A stretch of DNA of 64,000 nucleotides from UBA7672 sp965229115 (GTDB lineage: Bacteria > Pseudomonadota > Alphaproteobacteria > Caulobacterales > Hyphomonadaceae). Position numbers and translations under genes: made by a program. The stretch's first letter is position 1; each line of letters begins with the position of its first letter. The stretch lies in the NCBI GenBank assembly GCA_965229115.1, contig CBDDIR010000003.1, positions 4,216,001 to 4,280,000 on the forward strand, in the 5' to 3' direction. The notes under the pieces were generated by a model that saw only the letters and a list, made by a program, of their open reading frames with translations, did not search any database and was not told where the DNA came from. This document shows positions 1-9,541 of this stretch, one piece after another.

Positions 1-1675
1 CTCGCTGTCCGACGGCGGCAAGGATGCGGTGCGCGTGCGCGAATACTCGATCGCCGATGGCGCAGCGAAAGCCGCCTTCGTCCCCGGCGGCTTCGATATC
101 CCCGAAGCTAAAAGCTCGATCACCTGGCAGGACAAGGACACGCTCCTCATCGCCACCGACTGGGGCGGCGACACGCCTTCGCTCACCGACAGCGGCTATC
201 CCTTCGTCATCAAACGCCTGAAGCGCGGCCAGGCCCTGGGGCAGGCCGTAGAGATCTATCGTGGCGACGTGAAAGACGTGGCCGCCTCCGCCTTCTCGCT
301 CGAAGATGAACACGGCCAGCGCTGGTTCGGCGCCTCGCGCGCGGAAACATTCTTCACGTCGAGCTATGTCCTCTTCCGCGACAATGGCGAGAGGGTGAAA
401 ATCCCGCTGCCGGAGAAGGCGAGCCCGCAAGGCATCTTCGCCGACACCCTGATCGCCACCATCGAGGAAGACTGGCAACCGGAGGGACAAGAGCAGTTCA
501 AGTCCGGCGACCTCATCGGCTTCAAGTGGAGCGAGTTCGTCGCAGCGGGCAAACTCCCGAAAGTCGAAGCGATCTTCCACCCCACGCCCAAGCAGGCCCT
601 GCAAGGCGTCGGCATCACGAAGAACGAACTGCTGATCAACATCTCCGACAATGTCGTCGTGAAAGTCATGGCCTATCGCAAAGGCGCCAGCGGCTGGACA
701 GCGAAGGAAGTCCCGCTGCCGCCGAACGGATCAGCCGGCGTGATCTTCGCCGACAATGAAGAAGCCACCGCCTTCCTCGGCTTCGACGGCTATCTCTCGC
801 CCGACTCCCTCTTCACCTACGACACCGCCAGCGGCGCCCTCTCGCAGATCAAATCGCTGCCCGCCTGGTTCGACGCATCCAGCATGGTGGTCGACCAGTT
901 CGAAGCGACCTCGAAGGATGGAACGAAAGTGCCGTACTTCGTCGTGCGCAAAAAGGACATCAAATACGACGGCTCCAACCCCACACTGGTCTATGGCTAT
1001 GGCGGCTTCCAGGTCAGCCAGACGCCGGGCTATTCCGGCACCGTGGGCAAGCTCTGGCTGGAGCAGGGCGGCGTCTATGTGATGGCCAACATCCGCGGCG
1101 GCGGCGAGTTTGGCCCCGCCTGGCACCAGGCCGGGCTCAAGACCAAACGCCAGGTCGTCTATGACGACTTCATCGCTGTGGCCGAAGATGTCATCGCCAA
1201 GAAGATCACGTCCAAGGAAAAACTCGGCGCCATGGGTGGCTCCAATGGCGGCCTCTTGATGGGCGTCATGTTCACGCAACGCCCCGATCTCTTCCACGCC
1301 ATCGTCTGCCAGGTCCCGCTGCTCGACATGCTGCGCTACCACCTGCTGCTCGCCGGCGCGTCGTGGATGGACGAATACGGCGATCCCGATGTGCCCGAAG
1401 AACGCGCCTTCCTCGAAAAGCTGTCGCCCTACCACAATGTCGATCCGGCGAAGACGTATCCTGAAATCTACTTCGAAACGTCGACCAAGGACGATCGCGT
1501 TCACCCCGCGCATGCCCGCAAGCTTGCCAAGCGCCTTGAGGAGACCGGCAAGCCCTTCCTCTATTACGAGAACATCGACGGCGGCCACTCTGCGGCCGCC
1601 AACCAGCGCGAAGCGGCCAAACGCGCCGCGCTGGAGTTCACCTATCTGGCGCGCAAGCTGATGGACGGGAAGTAG
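1..1675 (+). CDS. Prolyl oligopeptidase family serine peptidase (S9), 5' end cut by window
   Basis: The reading frame is open from base 2, so the true start lies to the left of the window. What is visible is the later part of the beta-propeller followed by the alpha/beta-hydrolase domain of an S9 peptidase, which cuts short peptides after proline or related residues. The nucleophile elbow GGSNGG starts near base 1235, with Ser at 1241. The charge-relay Asp sits in DDRVHPAHARK and the His in DGGHSAA near the C-terminus, so the triad is complete. The gene ends 3 bases from the stop of the convergent dehydrogenase. A first in-frame GTG at 29 is not a credible start because it would delete most of the propeller. 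Confidence 0.9.
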   Translation, partial: SLSDGGKDAVRVREYSIADGAAKAAFVPGGFDIPEAKSSITWQDKDTLLIATDWGGDTPSLTDSGYPFVIKRLKRGQALGQAVEIYRGDVKDVAASAFSLEDEHGQRWFGASRAETFFTSSYVLFRDNGERVKIPLPEKASPQGIFADTLIATIEEDWQPEGQEQFKSGDLIGFKWSEFVAAGKLPKVEAIFHPTPKQALQGVGITKNELLINISDNVVVKVMAYRKGASGWTAKEVPLPPNGSAGVIFADNEEATAFLGFDGYLSPDSLFTYDTASGALSQIKSLPAWFDASSMVVDQFEATSKDGTKVPYFVVRKKDIKYDGSNPTLVYGYGGFQVSQTPGYSGTVGKLWLEQGGVYVMANIRGGGEFGPAWHQAGLKTKRQVVYDDFIAVAEDVIAKKITSKEKLGAMGGSNGGLLMGVMFTQRPDLFHAIVCQVPLLDMLRYHLLLAGASWMDEYGDPDVPEERAFLEKLSPYHNVDPAKTYPEIYFETSTKDDRVHPAHARKLAKRLEETGKPFLYYENIDGGHSAAANQREAAKRAALEFTYLARKLMDGK

Positions 1676-1677
1676 AG

Positions 1678-2640
1678 CTAGAAGCTCTCCCCCACCATCC
1701 GCTCGCTAAGCGCCCAGAGAGCGCGCGCGTTCTCTGGGTCGAGCGCATAGCTGCGCACGCCAATGCGTGCATCGGGGCGCTCTTCGGGCACGGCGACGTT
1801 GCAGTCCTCGCAATAGAGGCCGCCAACTTCGTCGGCCGGCGCGACAGCCGCTGCCCATACGGATGTAGCGGCGCCCTGCGGAATGGTTTTCCACTGGAAT
1901 GGGGGCGTGTCAGCGGGCTGAGCCGCGATCATGCGTTCGCGCAACGCGTCGAGCGCTTCCTGCGTCATGTGACGCGACAGCTCGGTCTGGATGCCGCCCG
2001 GATGCACGGCCGCCGCACGAACGCCACGCGCCTTGTGACGACGATCGAACTCGACTGCGAAGAGAATGTTGGCCGTCTTGGACCGGCCATAGGCGCCAAA
2101 CTCGGTGTAAGGCGTGTGTTCGAAATTCGGATCTTCGAGATCAACGTTCGCAAAGCGATGCCCGGCCGAAGACAGGTTCACCAGGCGGCCACCCGGCTTC
2201 AATAGGTTGGCGATGCGATTGATCAGAACGAAATGCCCGAGATGGTTGGTGCCGAACTGCGTCTCGAAACCATCGGCAGTCGTACTCTTGGGGCAGGCCA
2301 TAACGCCGGCATTGGCGATGATAATGTCGAACGGCCGGTCATCCGCGTTGAGCGCATCAGCACACGCGCGCACGCTCTTCAGCGAAGCGAGGTCGAGTTC
2401 CACAACGCTGAAACTACCGCCACTCTTGGCGGCTGCTTCGCGAACCGATGCGGTTGCACGGTTTGCCTTGTCGAGATCGCGCGCTGCGCCGACGACATCT
2501 GCGCCATGAGCCGCCAGTGCGCGAGCAGTCTCGACGCCGAGCCCAGCGGATACGCCCGTGACGAGGATACGCTTGCCTCGCAGGTCAACGTTCTCGAGGA
2601 CGTCGTCCGTTGTGGATTCGAAATTGAATTTGCTTGTCAT
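1678..2640 (-). CDS. Short-chain dehydrogenase/reductase (SDR)
   Basis: This 320-residue Rossmann-fold oxidoreductase has the nucleotide-binding motif TGVSAGLG near residue 28, the NAG motif in IIANAGVM and the active-site YGRSK (YxxxK). The length and the ARDLDKA segment after the second strand resemble the retinol dehydrogenase/protochlorophyllide reductase-like SDR branch, which usually prefers NADP(H). The substrate cannot be told. The C-terminal GGLYCEDCNVAVPEE segment extends beyond the classical SDR core. The start ATG at 2640 has GAGG about 10 bases upstream. It is divergent from the small monooxygenase at 2812, with a palindromic operator-like site between them. Confidence 0.88.
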   Translation of the reverse strand: MTSKFNFESTTDDVLENVDLRGKRILVTGVSAGLGVETARALAAHGADVVGAARDLDKANRATASVREAAAKSGGSFSVVELDLASLKSVRACADALNADDRPFDIIIANAGVMACPKSTTADGFETQFGTNHLGHFVLINRIANLLKPGGRLVNLSSAGHRFANVDLEDPNFEHTPYTEFGAYGRSKTANILFAVEFDRRHKARGVRAAAVHPGGIQTELSRHMTQEALDALRERMIAAQPADTPPFQWKTIPQGAATSVWAAAVAPADEVGGLYCEDCNVAVPEERPDARIGVRSYALDPENARALWALSERMVGESF

Positions 2641-2693
2641 GAGTGGAAGGCCTCTTGCGGAGCTGATGAGCCGTCGACGTGTCCAGCAGCATA

Positions 2694-2711
2694 TGTGAGC
2701 AAACGCTCACA
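2694..2711. promoter_or_regulatory. Perfect 7-bp inverted repeat, candidate TetR-type operator
   Basis: TGTGAGC-AAAC-GCTCACA is an exact palindrome with a 4-base centre. It lies between the divergent dehydrogenase (start 2640) and monooxygenase (start 2812). Spacing and symmetry fit a dimeric helix-turn-helix repressor such as a TetR-family protein. No regulator gene is adjacent, so the binder is unknown. Confidence 0.5.
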
Positions 2712-2811
2712 TGCGCAAGGGGCGGGGGGAAATCAGCTTGAAGAGGGTCGCGCGCGGCCATGCTCGCCACGCAACACCGCATCGGCTAAACCTCGCGCAG
2801 GAGACCTCGCC

Positions 2812-3108
2812 ATGACATCGCCCGCAAAAATCGTCGCTGTGCTAACCGCACGCCCCGGAAAAGCAAACGAACTTCGGGCGCTTCTCGATGGCATGGTCGC
2901 GCCCAGCCGCGCCGAGCCCGGAAATCTGCGTTGGGATATCTGGCAGGATACGGCCGAGCCTACGCGCTTCGTGCTCGACGAACTCTATGTCGATCTCGAC
3001 GCCATTGCGGCGCATCGCGAGACGTCGCACTTCAAGAACTACTTCGCGAGGATCAACGACCTCGCCGAGCGCATGCCATTCGTGGTGACGCCGATAGCGG
3101 TCGCCTAG
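2812..3108 (+). CDS. Antibiotic biosynthesis monooxygenase (ABM) domain protein
   Basis: This 98-residue protein consists of a single ABM-like ferredoxin fold. It opens with a strand (KIVAVLTARPGKANELRALL), carries the LRWDIWQD strand, and has the ETSHFKNYF helix typical of the YgiN/ABM family. Members are dimeric cofactor-free quinol or aromatic oxygenases, or proteins of unknown role. The start at 2812 is preceded by AGGAGA at a good distance, so the longer upstream frame is not used. It is divergent from the dehydrogenase at 1678-2640 and may share its operator. Its stop overlaps the stop of the convergent sensor kinase by 4 bases. A second ABM protein is at 14633. Confidence 0.85.
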   Translation: MTSPAKIVAVLTARPGKANELRALLDGMVAPSRAEPGNLRWDIWQDTAEPTRFVLDELYVDLDAIAAHRETSHFKNYFARINDLAERMPFVVTPIAVA

Positions 3109-6100
3109 CGTTCCAGCAGATCGCGAATCCGTTGGCCCAGCGTGGCGACAGGGAAGGGCTTGGTCAGCACTTCCATGCCGGGCTGCAGGTGGCCGTGGTT
3201 GATGATCGCGTTCTCGGCATAGCCGGTGATGAACAGGATCTTGAGCCCCGGCCGAAGCTGCCGTGCAGCGTCTGCAACTTGCCGACCATTCATGCCGCCG
3301 GGCAGGCCAACATCGGTGATCAGCAGGTCGATGCGTGCATCCGACTGCAGGATCTTCAGGCCGCTCGGCCCGTCATGCGCTTCAAGCGCGTTGTAGCCAT
3401 TCTCTTCCAGCACATCGAGCACGAGCATGCGCAGGATCGCTTCGTCATCGATGACCAGAACGGTTTCGCCCGCGCCTTTCTCGACCGCAGCATCCGGCAC
3501 GTCCGGTTCCGCTTCCTCGACGCTGCCCATGTGGCGGGGCAGGTAGAGGCACATGGTCGTGCCGGTGCCGACCTCTGAGTAGATGCGCACCTGTCCGTTC
3601 GACTGCCGCACAAAGCCATAGACCATCGACAGGCCAAGCCCCGTGCCCTGGCCAATCGGTTTCGTCGTGAAGAACGGATCGAACGCGCGCGCGATCACAT
3701 CCGGCTCCATGCCCGCGCCATTATCGGTCACGCAGATCGAGATGTACTGGCCGGGCGGAAGCTCGCGATCACGCGCAGCGCGATCATCCAGCCACTTGTT
3801 GGCCGTCTCGATCGTCAGCTTGCCGCCCTTCGGCGCCATGGCGTCGCGCGCATTGATGCAGAGGTTGAGCAACGCATTCTCAAGCTGCGACGCGTCGACC
3901 TTCGTCGGCCACAGGCCGCCCGCGCCCACAACCTCAACATCAATCGTCGGCCCCACCGTGCGGCGCACGAGATCTTCCATGCCGCTGATCAGCTTGTTCG
4001 CGTCGAGCGGCTTGGGGTCCAGCGTCTGGCGACGCGAGAAGGCGAGCAGGCGTTGCGTAAGCGACGCCGCGCGGCGCGAGGCTTCCTGCGCAGACGTGAT
4101 ATAGCGCTGAACGCCCTCCAGCCGCCCGGCTGAGATGCGTTTCTCAAGCAGTTCAAGACTGCCGCTGATCCCGCCAAGCAGGTTGTTGAAGTCGTGCGCG
4201 ATGCCGCCCGTCAGCTGGCCCACGGCCTCCATCTTCTGCGACTGGCGCAGCGCTTCCTCGATCTGCATGCGATCGGACACGGCTTCATTCACGCGCTTCT
4301 CAAGCGTGGCGTTCAACTCGCGCAGCGCGAGCTCAGCGCGCTTGCGTTCCGTGAGATCGTTGAACAGCACGGCGACCTGCTTGCGGCTGATCGGCTCCAC
4401 GCGGAATGCCGAAAGCTCCAGCCAGCGGCCAGTCGCCTCAAGCTCCTTCTCGAAGCGGATCGGCGTGCCGGTATCGAGCACACCCTTGTAGAGATCCACC
4501 CATTCCTGTGCCTCGCGCCCCACCATCTGGCGCACCTTCTGCCCGACGACATCGGGAATGCCGGCGTTCTTGGCGTAGGCGGCGTTGGCTTCGACGTGGA
4601 CATAGTCCGACAGCGGGCCTTCCGGTCCATCGATGAACTCGATGATGCAGAAGCCTTCGTCCATCGCGCTGAACAGCGCCTTGTAGCGCGTCTCGCTCTC
4701 AAGCACGGCGTTGGCCGATCGCGCCCGCTCCGTCGTGATGCGTGTGCGCGCCGCGACTTCCTGCAGGAACTCGATCTCTTCCGGCTTCCAGTCGCGCGGA
4801 ACATTGCTCGACACCGACATGATGGCGACCAACTGGTTCTGCTCGATCACCGGCACGATGGCGAAAGCTGCAACCTGGCGTGCGCCATGTGCAGCAGCAT
4901 ACGCCTGCGTGCGCGGATCGGTGGTCACGTCCGCAATGCTGACAGGCGTCCCCGCCTTCAGATCGTCCACGAACGAGCCATAGTCGCGCAGGTTCAGCGC
5001 GCCTTCCAGGCTATCGACGCCTTCGGCCGTCCAGTCGCGATCGGTGACGATCGTCTCCTGATCGTCGCCCACAGACGAATACACGGCGCGGTTGCCGCCG
5101 ACGGCTGCATTGAGAATGCGCGAGGCTGCGAACGCGATCTCGCGAACGTCGCGAATATCGCGCAGCGCATCGTTGAGATCGATCAGCGCCTTCTGGCGAA
5201 TATCGGCATAACGCCGCTCGGTGATGTTCTCGAACAGAATGGCGACCCGCTGGTCAGCCGCATCGCCAAGGCGCAGAGCCTGCACATCATACCAGCGCCC
5301 GAAAATCTCCGCAGGCTGTTCGAATCGCGCAGGCTCGCCCGTGAGCGCGACCCGGCCATAGAGTTCGAACCAGTGACGCTCCAGCCCCGGCGCAATCTCG
5401 GACACCCATTTGCCATTCGCATTGCGCAGGCCGGTCAATTCCGCGAAAGCCGCATTGCCGTCGACAATCATGTAGTCGACCGGAACCATGTCCGCGTCGA
5501 ACTTCATCTGCACGATGCAAAGACCCGTGGTCGCCGCGTCGAACACGGTGCGATAGCGCACTTCGCTCTCTTCCAGCGCGCTCGCTGTCCGATTGGCCGC
5601 GGTTACGTCATAGCCGCCAACGAAGATGCCGGTGACTGCGCCATCCTCATCACGGATCGGTTCATACAGCAGGTCGATGAAGCGCTGGCCGTCCTCGCGG
5701 TCGAGCGAGATGGGCAGGGCGCGGGCGATGAAGCGCTCGCCCTTGGAATAGACGCCATCGAGCAGCTCGAAGAAGCCCTGATCGGCAAGCTCCGGGAAAA
5801 TCTCGCGGATCGTGCGGCCGACCAGATCGTGCCGTCCCGCAATCTCGACATACGCATCGTTGACGTAGTCGACCCGATGCTCCGGCCCGGTCAGCACCGC
5901 GGCAAAGCCCGGCATCTGCTGCAGCATCCGTCGCTGCCGTGCTGCTTCCTCCGCCGTCCGGCGCTCGGCCAGCACGCGATCGGTCGTCTCCGTCACGAAA
6001 ACCAGCACGCCGGCCGGCGCACCCGTCTCATCCGGCACAGGCGCGTAATCGAGATCCATCCACACCGGCTCGGGTGATCCGGCGCGATCAAGCACCAGCT

Positions 6101-6464
6101 CCTGATCGCGCAGCGTCATGCTCTCGCCGCGCAGCACCGTCTTGATGACGTTGTCGTTGAAGTCGGCGATCTCGGGCCAGCCTTCGCGCGCGCCCATCCC
6201 CAGCAGTTCCGGATGGCGGCGGCCAGCAAACCGGGCATAGCCATCATTGTAGATCAGCACGCCCTCGAATCCCCACAGCAGCACCATGGGATTGGGCGCG
6301 GAGATCATCATGCCGACAGTTGTCTTCAGGCTCTGCGGCCAGCTCTCAAGCGGCCCAAGCGGCGTCTTCGCCCAATCGAACGCGCGAATAAGCGCGCCCA
6401 TCTCGCCTCCGCTGCTGAACAGAGAAACGGAGCGGTTTACTTGCGTTTCTGATGGCGATTGCAA
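3105..6464 (-). CDS. Multi-PAS/GAF hybrid sensor histidine kinase with C-terminal receiver
   Basis: This is a 1119-residue signalling protein with no obvious membrane segment, so it is probably cytoplasmic. In order I see three N-terminal PAS-like modules (residues about 20-415), a GAF-like module (about 425-585), another PAS module (about 590-715), and a HisKA domain with the phospho-acceptor box GGIAHDFNN. The HATPase domain has an N-box (NLCINARDAM), a G1 box (DNGAGM) and GTGLGLSMVYG. The receiver domain has VIDDE and ITDVGLPGGMNG, with the phospho-Asp in DVGLP. This layout is typical of soluble hybrid kinases of the HWE/PAS-rich type in Caulobacterales. The ligand is unknown and no dedicated output regulator is adjacent. 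Confidence 0.9.
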   Translation of the reverse strand: MQSPSETQVNRSVSLFSSGGEMGALIRAFDWAKTPLGPLESWPQSLKTTVGMMISAPNPMVLLWGFEGVLIYNDGYARFAGRRHPELLGMGAREGWPEIADFNDNVIKTVLRGESMTLRDQELVLDRAGSPEPVWMDLDYAPVPDETGAPAGVLVFVTETTDRVLAERRTAEEAARQRRMLQQMPGFAAVLTGPEHRVDYVNDAYVEIAGRHDLVGRTIREIFPELADQGFFELLDGVYSKGERFIARALPISLDREDGQRFIDLLYEPIRDEDGAVTGIFVGGYDVTAANRTASALEESEVRYRTVFDAATTGLCIVQMKFDADMVPVDYMIVDGNAAFAELTGLRNANGKWVSEIAPGLERHWFELYGRVALTGEPARFEQPAEIFGRWYDVQALRLGDAADQRVAILFENITERRYADIRQKALIDLNDALRDIRDVREIAFAASRILNAAVGGNRAVYSSVGDDQETIVTDRDWTAEGVDSLEGALNLRDYGSFVDDLKAGTPVSIADVTTDPRTQAYAAAHGARQVAAFAIVPVIEQNQLVAIMSVSSNVPRDWKPEEIEFLQEVAARTRITTERARSANAVLESETRYKALFSAMDEGFCIIEFIDGPEGPLSDYVHVEANAAYAKNAGIPDVVGQKVRQMVGREAQEWVDLYKGVLDTGTPIRFEKELEATGRWLELSAFRVEPISRKQVAVLFNDLTERKRAELALRELNATLEKRVNEAVSDRMQIEEALRQSQKMEAVGQLTGGIAHDFNNLLGGISGSLELLEKRISAGRLEGVQRYITSAQEASRRAASLTQRLLAFSRRQTLDPKPLDANKLISGMEDLVRRTVGPTIDVEVVGAGGLWPTKVDASQLENALLNLCINARDAMAPKGGKLTIETANKWLDDRAARDRELPPGQYISICVTDNGAGMEPDVIARAFDPFFTTKPIGQGTGLGLSMVYGFVRQSNGQVRIYSEVGTGTTMCLYLPRHMGSVEEAEPDVPDAAVEKGAGETVLVIDDEAILRMLVLDVLEENGYNALEAHDGPSGLKILQSDARIDLLITDVGLPGGMNGRQVADAARQLRPGLKILFITGYAENAIINHGHLQPGMEVLTKPFPVATLGQRIRDLLER

Positions 6465-6611
6465 ATGGGCGTCCGGAGGCGTCGGATGGAGCTGCGCACT
6501 CCATATAGTTCCGCCCCCTAGCCGTCAAAGCCGGACCGAATTCTTCCGCTTAACTTGCGTCGATCCGCCCGCCCCAGCGTCATGCCGGAGCAGGCGAACG
6601 TCGTCAGCTGA

Positions 6612-7079
6612 TCAGTTCGACAGGATAGAGACGATCACGCCCGTCGCGATGGCGGCGAGGATGATGTCGCCCGTGTTGTCGTCGCGCACATAATGCTGGC
6701 CCTTGGGCGGGGCAGGCAGGTTGCGCTGGCGATAGTCGACCTCGACATAGCGCTTCTGGAAGTCGCCCAGACGGTCGCCCTTCTTCCACGGCTTGTAGCC
6801 AAGCTGGAACCCGGCCTGCTTGTAAGCCGCCGCCGAAGGCTGGCCCGCATGCCAGGTGTTCTTGATGTAGTAGCCGTTGTGAACCTTGGCGTCCCAACGC
6901 GCATCCTTGCGCGCATCCCGCCAGTCCTTGCGGTGGTCGTGCGACGGGCCGCCCCGATTGTCATTCCTGTCGTCGCCACGACTGTCGTGACGATCCGGCC
7001 CGGGCTGGGCGAAGGCAGGCGCCGCAATCGGCGCGATCATCAGCAGAGAAGAAGCAGCAGCAAAGAGCGCGCGTTTCAT
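6612..7079 (-). CDS. RcnB-like periplasmic protein
   Basis: This 155-residue protein has a cleavable signal peptide (MKRALFAAASSLLMIAPIAAPAFA) and a low-complexity Asp/Arg/His/Gly stretch (about residues 25-60). It ends in the RcnB-type domain, with the conserved YVRDDNTGDIILAAIATG segment at the C-terminus. RcnB in E. coli is a periplasmic factor in nickel/cobalt homeostasis, but most alphaproteobacterial relatives are untested, so metal handling is only a possibility. ATG 7079 is chosen because GGAG lies 6 bases upstream; an in-frame ATG at 7091 adds four residues. A paralogue is at 9542-9910, on the other side of the MHYT kinase. Confidence 0.82.
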   Translation of the reverse strand: MKRALFAAASSLLMIAPIAAPAFAQPGPDRHDSRGDDRNDNRGGPSHDHRKDWRDARKDARWDAKVHNGYYIKNTWHAGQPSAAAYKQAGFQLGYKPWKKGDRLGDFQKRYVEVDYRQRNLPAPPKGQHYVRDDNTGDIILAAIATGVIVSILSN

Positions 7080-7269
7080 ATCAATCTCCATTCCAGCCGC
7101 GATCGTGGGGAGGGTGTCGCGCCTGTCAGACTGAACTAACGCCGGCGCCGCTGAACGGCGCCCGATGGAGTTGTATTCAATTGTCGTGGATCGTCGCGCA
7201 GCGTGACGGTCGCCGTGCACCGAGACATCACGCGACAGATTTCGCGCGCATGTGAAGAATGTATCGGCC

Positions 7270-9360
7270 CTAAGCCGCCGCGTCCTTCGTCGGCGAATCG
7301 AACGCCGCCAGCAGATCATCGAGGCTCGCGTCAGCCGCGGCCAGTGCGGCCACTTCCTGATCTGCCGTCGCCGCAGTCGGCAATACGGGTGCCGAAGGTT
7401 CAGCCGCCATCGGCCCCGCAGAGCCAGGCGCCTGCCGCGCGATAGCCTGCAGCAACAGATCAAGATCCACCGGCTTCGACACATAGTCGTTCATGCCTGC
7501 CGCAAGATACATCTCGCGATCACCCGCCATCGCGTTGGCGGTCAGCGCGATGATCGGCAGGCGCGACGCGGCGCCGGGCAGGGCGCGGATCAGGCCAGTG
7601 GCGGTCGGGCCATCCATGATCGGCATGGAAATATCCATCAGCACCAGATCGAACGCGCCATCACGCGCAGCCTCAACCGCCTGCATGCCATCGCCGACAA
7701 AGTGCAGATCGTGACCCTGACCCGCCAGAAGCGTGCGCAGCACTTTCTGGTTCACCGGATTGTCTTCAGCCACAAGGATACGCAGGCGCACGCCAGCCGT
7801 GGCGACCGAACGACCCGTCGCCTTGATCACAGGTTCTGCGCCCGGCTCGGTCGGAACTTCGAACCAGAACGTGCTGCCCTTGCCGACAACCGAATTGACG
7901 CCGATCTCGCCGCCCATGCACGCGACCAGCTCGCGGCTGATCGCAAGGCCAAGGCCAGTGCCGCCAAAGCGGCGCGTAGTCGACGCATCGGCCTGGCTGA
8001 AGCGGTTGAACAGTTTCGAGCGAATGGATTCTGGAATGCCGATGCCCGTATCGGTGACTTCGACGCGCAGGATATGCGGCATCTCTCCGTCCATATAGCC
8101 CATGCGGATCGAGATCCAGCCGGACTCGGTGAACTTCACGGCGTTCGATGCAAGGTTGAGCAGGATCTGGCGGAAGCGCGTCGGGTCGCCCACGATCCAC
8201 GTCGGCACATCCGGGTCCACCAGAACATCGATCCAGATCTTCTTCTGCGCCACGCTTGCAGCGAGCATGGACGAAACCTCGTCAGCCACCTGCCGCGCGT
8301 TGAACGACATGCGCTCAAGCTGCAGCTGGCCAGCCTCAAGTTTCGAATAATCGAGAATGTCGTTCAGGATCGTCAGCAGGTTCACCGCGCTGTCGCGGGC
8401 CAGCGTCAGGTGATCGCGCATCGTCTCGTCGATACGGCGGCGCAGCGTCACTTCCAGCATGCCGAGCACGCCGTTCATCGGCGTGCGGATCTCATGGCTC
8501 ATCGTGGCGAGGAAGGCAGACTTGGCGCGGTTGGCGGCCTCGGCTTCCTTGCGCGCATGCTCAAGGTCGGCGTTGAGATCGCGCAGGCGCTGCGCCTCGA
8601 TAACCGAACGCGCCTCAAGCCGGCGGTCGATGAAGGCGAGCACCAGCGCGATGGCGACAAAGCAGCCGGTGCCGATGGCGACGAAGGCGGCCAGCACGCC
8701 CTTCGAAACAAGCGCGTCTTCCGGCGTGAATACGGGCGCTGCGATCAGCACCGTGCCCATCATGCCGGTATAGTGCATCCCGCAGATCGCAACAGCCATG
8801 ACGCCAGCCGCTGCCGCGCGCTGCCACAACTGGTTGAGGTTGAACGCCAGCCACAGCGCCACGGTCGCGGCAGTGAGGGCGATGACGATCGAGGCGGAGA
8901 AGAGCTCAGGGCGATAGGCGACCGTGCCTTCGACGCGCATCGCGCTCATGCCCATATAGTGCATGACGACGACGCCCAGTCCGACGAACACGCCCGCGGC
9001 TGCGAGACGAACCAGGCTCGGCTTGCGCCCAAGGAAGGCGAGGCCGGCAGTCACCGCTACAACAGCGATAAGCCCGGACAGCATGGTGAGGCCGGCATTG
9101 TAGCCTTCCTCGATCGGCGAACGGAACGCGGTCATGGCGATGAAGTGCATCGACCAGATGCCGCCGCCCAGCGTGATGCCGGCCATGACCAGCCAGAAAT
9201 TGCGCGTGCGGCCTTCGGATGCGCGCATGCGCTCGGCCATGTCGAGCGAGCAGAACGAAGCGAGCGCCGCGATGACGAATGACAGGATGACCAGGCCAAG
9301 GTCGTGATGGTGCATCACGCCGGCTGAGGTGGAATCGAAACAGATGCCGAGAATGGTCAT
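7270..9360 (-). CDS. MHYT-domain hybrid sensor histidine kinase
   Basis: This is a 696-residue membrane kinase. The first 230 or so residues form the MHYT sensor, with about seven membrane helices and the repeated motif seen as SMHFIAM, MHYMGM and MHYTGM. The domain is proposed to bind copper and sense O2, CO or NO. HisKA follows (FLATMSHEIRTPMNG), then HATPase (NLASNAVKF, DTGIGIP, GGTGLGLAIS) and a receiver with LVAEDNPVNQK and LMDISMPIMDG. The last 45 residues are Ala-rich and disordered. It is encoded between two RcnB-like genes on the same strand. A gas- or metal-sensing role is inferred from the domain only. Confidence 0.9.
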   Translation of the reverse strand: MTILGICFDSTSAGVMHHHDLGLVILSFVIAALASFCSLDMAERMRASEGRTRNFWLVMAGITLGGGIWSMHFIAMTAFRSPIEEGYNAGLTMLSGLIAVVAVTAGLAFLGRKPSLVRLAAAGVFVGLGVVVMHYMGMSAMRVEGTVAYRPELFSASIVIALTAATVALWLAFNLNQLWQRAAAAGVMAVAICGMHYTGMMGTVLIAAPVFTPEDALVSKGVLAAFVAIGTGCFVAIALVLAFIDRRLEARSVIEAQRLRDLNADLEHARKEAEAANRAKSAFLATMSHEIRTPMNGVLGMLEVTLRRRIDETMRDHLTLARDSAVNLLTILNDILDYSKLEAGQLQLERMSFNARQVADEVSSMLAASVAQKKIWIDVLVDPDVPTWIVGDPTRFRQILLNLASNAVKFTESGWISIRMGYMDGEMPHILRVEVTDTGIGIPESIRSKLFNRFSQADASTTRRFGGTGLGLAISRELVACMGGEIGVNSVVGKGSTFWFEVPTEPGAEPVIKATGRSVATAGVRLRILVAEDNPVNQKVLRTLLAGQGHDLHFVGDGMQAVEAARDGAFDLVLMDISMPIMDGPTATGLIRALPGAASRLPIIALTANAMAGDREMYLAAGMNDYVSKPVDLDLLLQAIARQAPGSAGPMAAEPSAPVLPTAATADQEVAALAAADASLDDLLAAFDSPTKDAAA

Positions 9361-9469
9361 CCTGCGTCACTAACCGAGCTTGGTTAAATAACCGGCCTAT
9401 TTGGGTAACCACACGCAATTGTCCGTGTGCGGTATTTTATCCGATTAGAGCGTGCCCGTAGAAACAAAA

Positions 9470-9495
9470 CCACCCCGGAGTTTCCTCCGGGGTGG
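9470..9495 (-). terminator. Intrinsic terminator of the second RcnB-like gene
   Basis: A perfect 11-bp stem (CCACCCCGGAG/CTCCGGGGTGG) with a TTTC loop is followed on the minus strand by TTTTGTTTC. It lies 46 bases past the stop of the gene at 9542-9910. Confidence 0.8.
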
Positions 9496-9541
9496 CTGGG
9501 GTTTCGAGACGTGCCTCAGGCCCGAATTGCTGTGGCAACGA

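Noticed and set aside
4194..6077. 627-residue plus-strand frame
   Set aside because: Antisense shadow of the multi-PAS kinase; Arg/Ala/His-rich without any domain.
7252..9282. 676-residue plus-strand frame
   Set aside because: Antisense shadow of the MHYT kinase, which has full domains and motifs.
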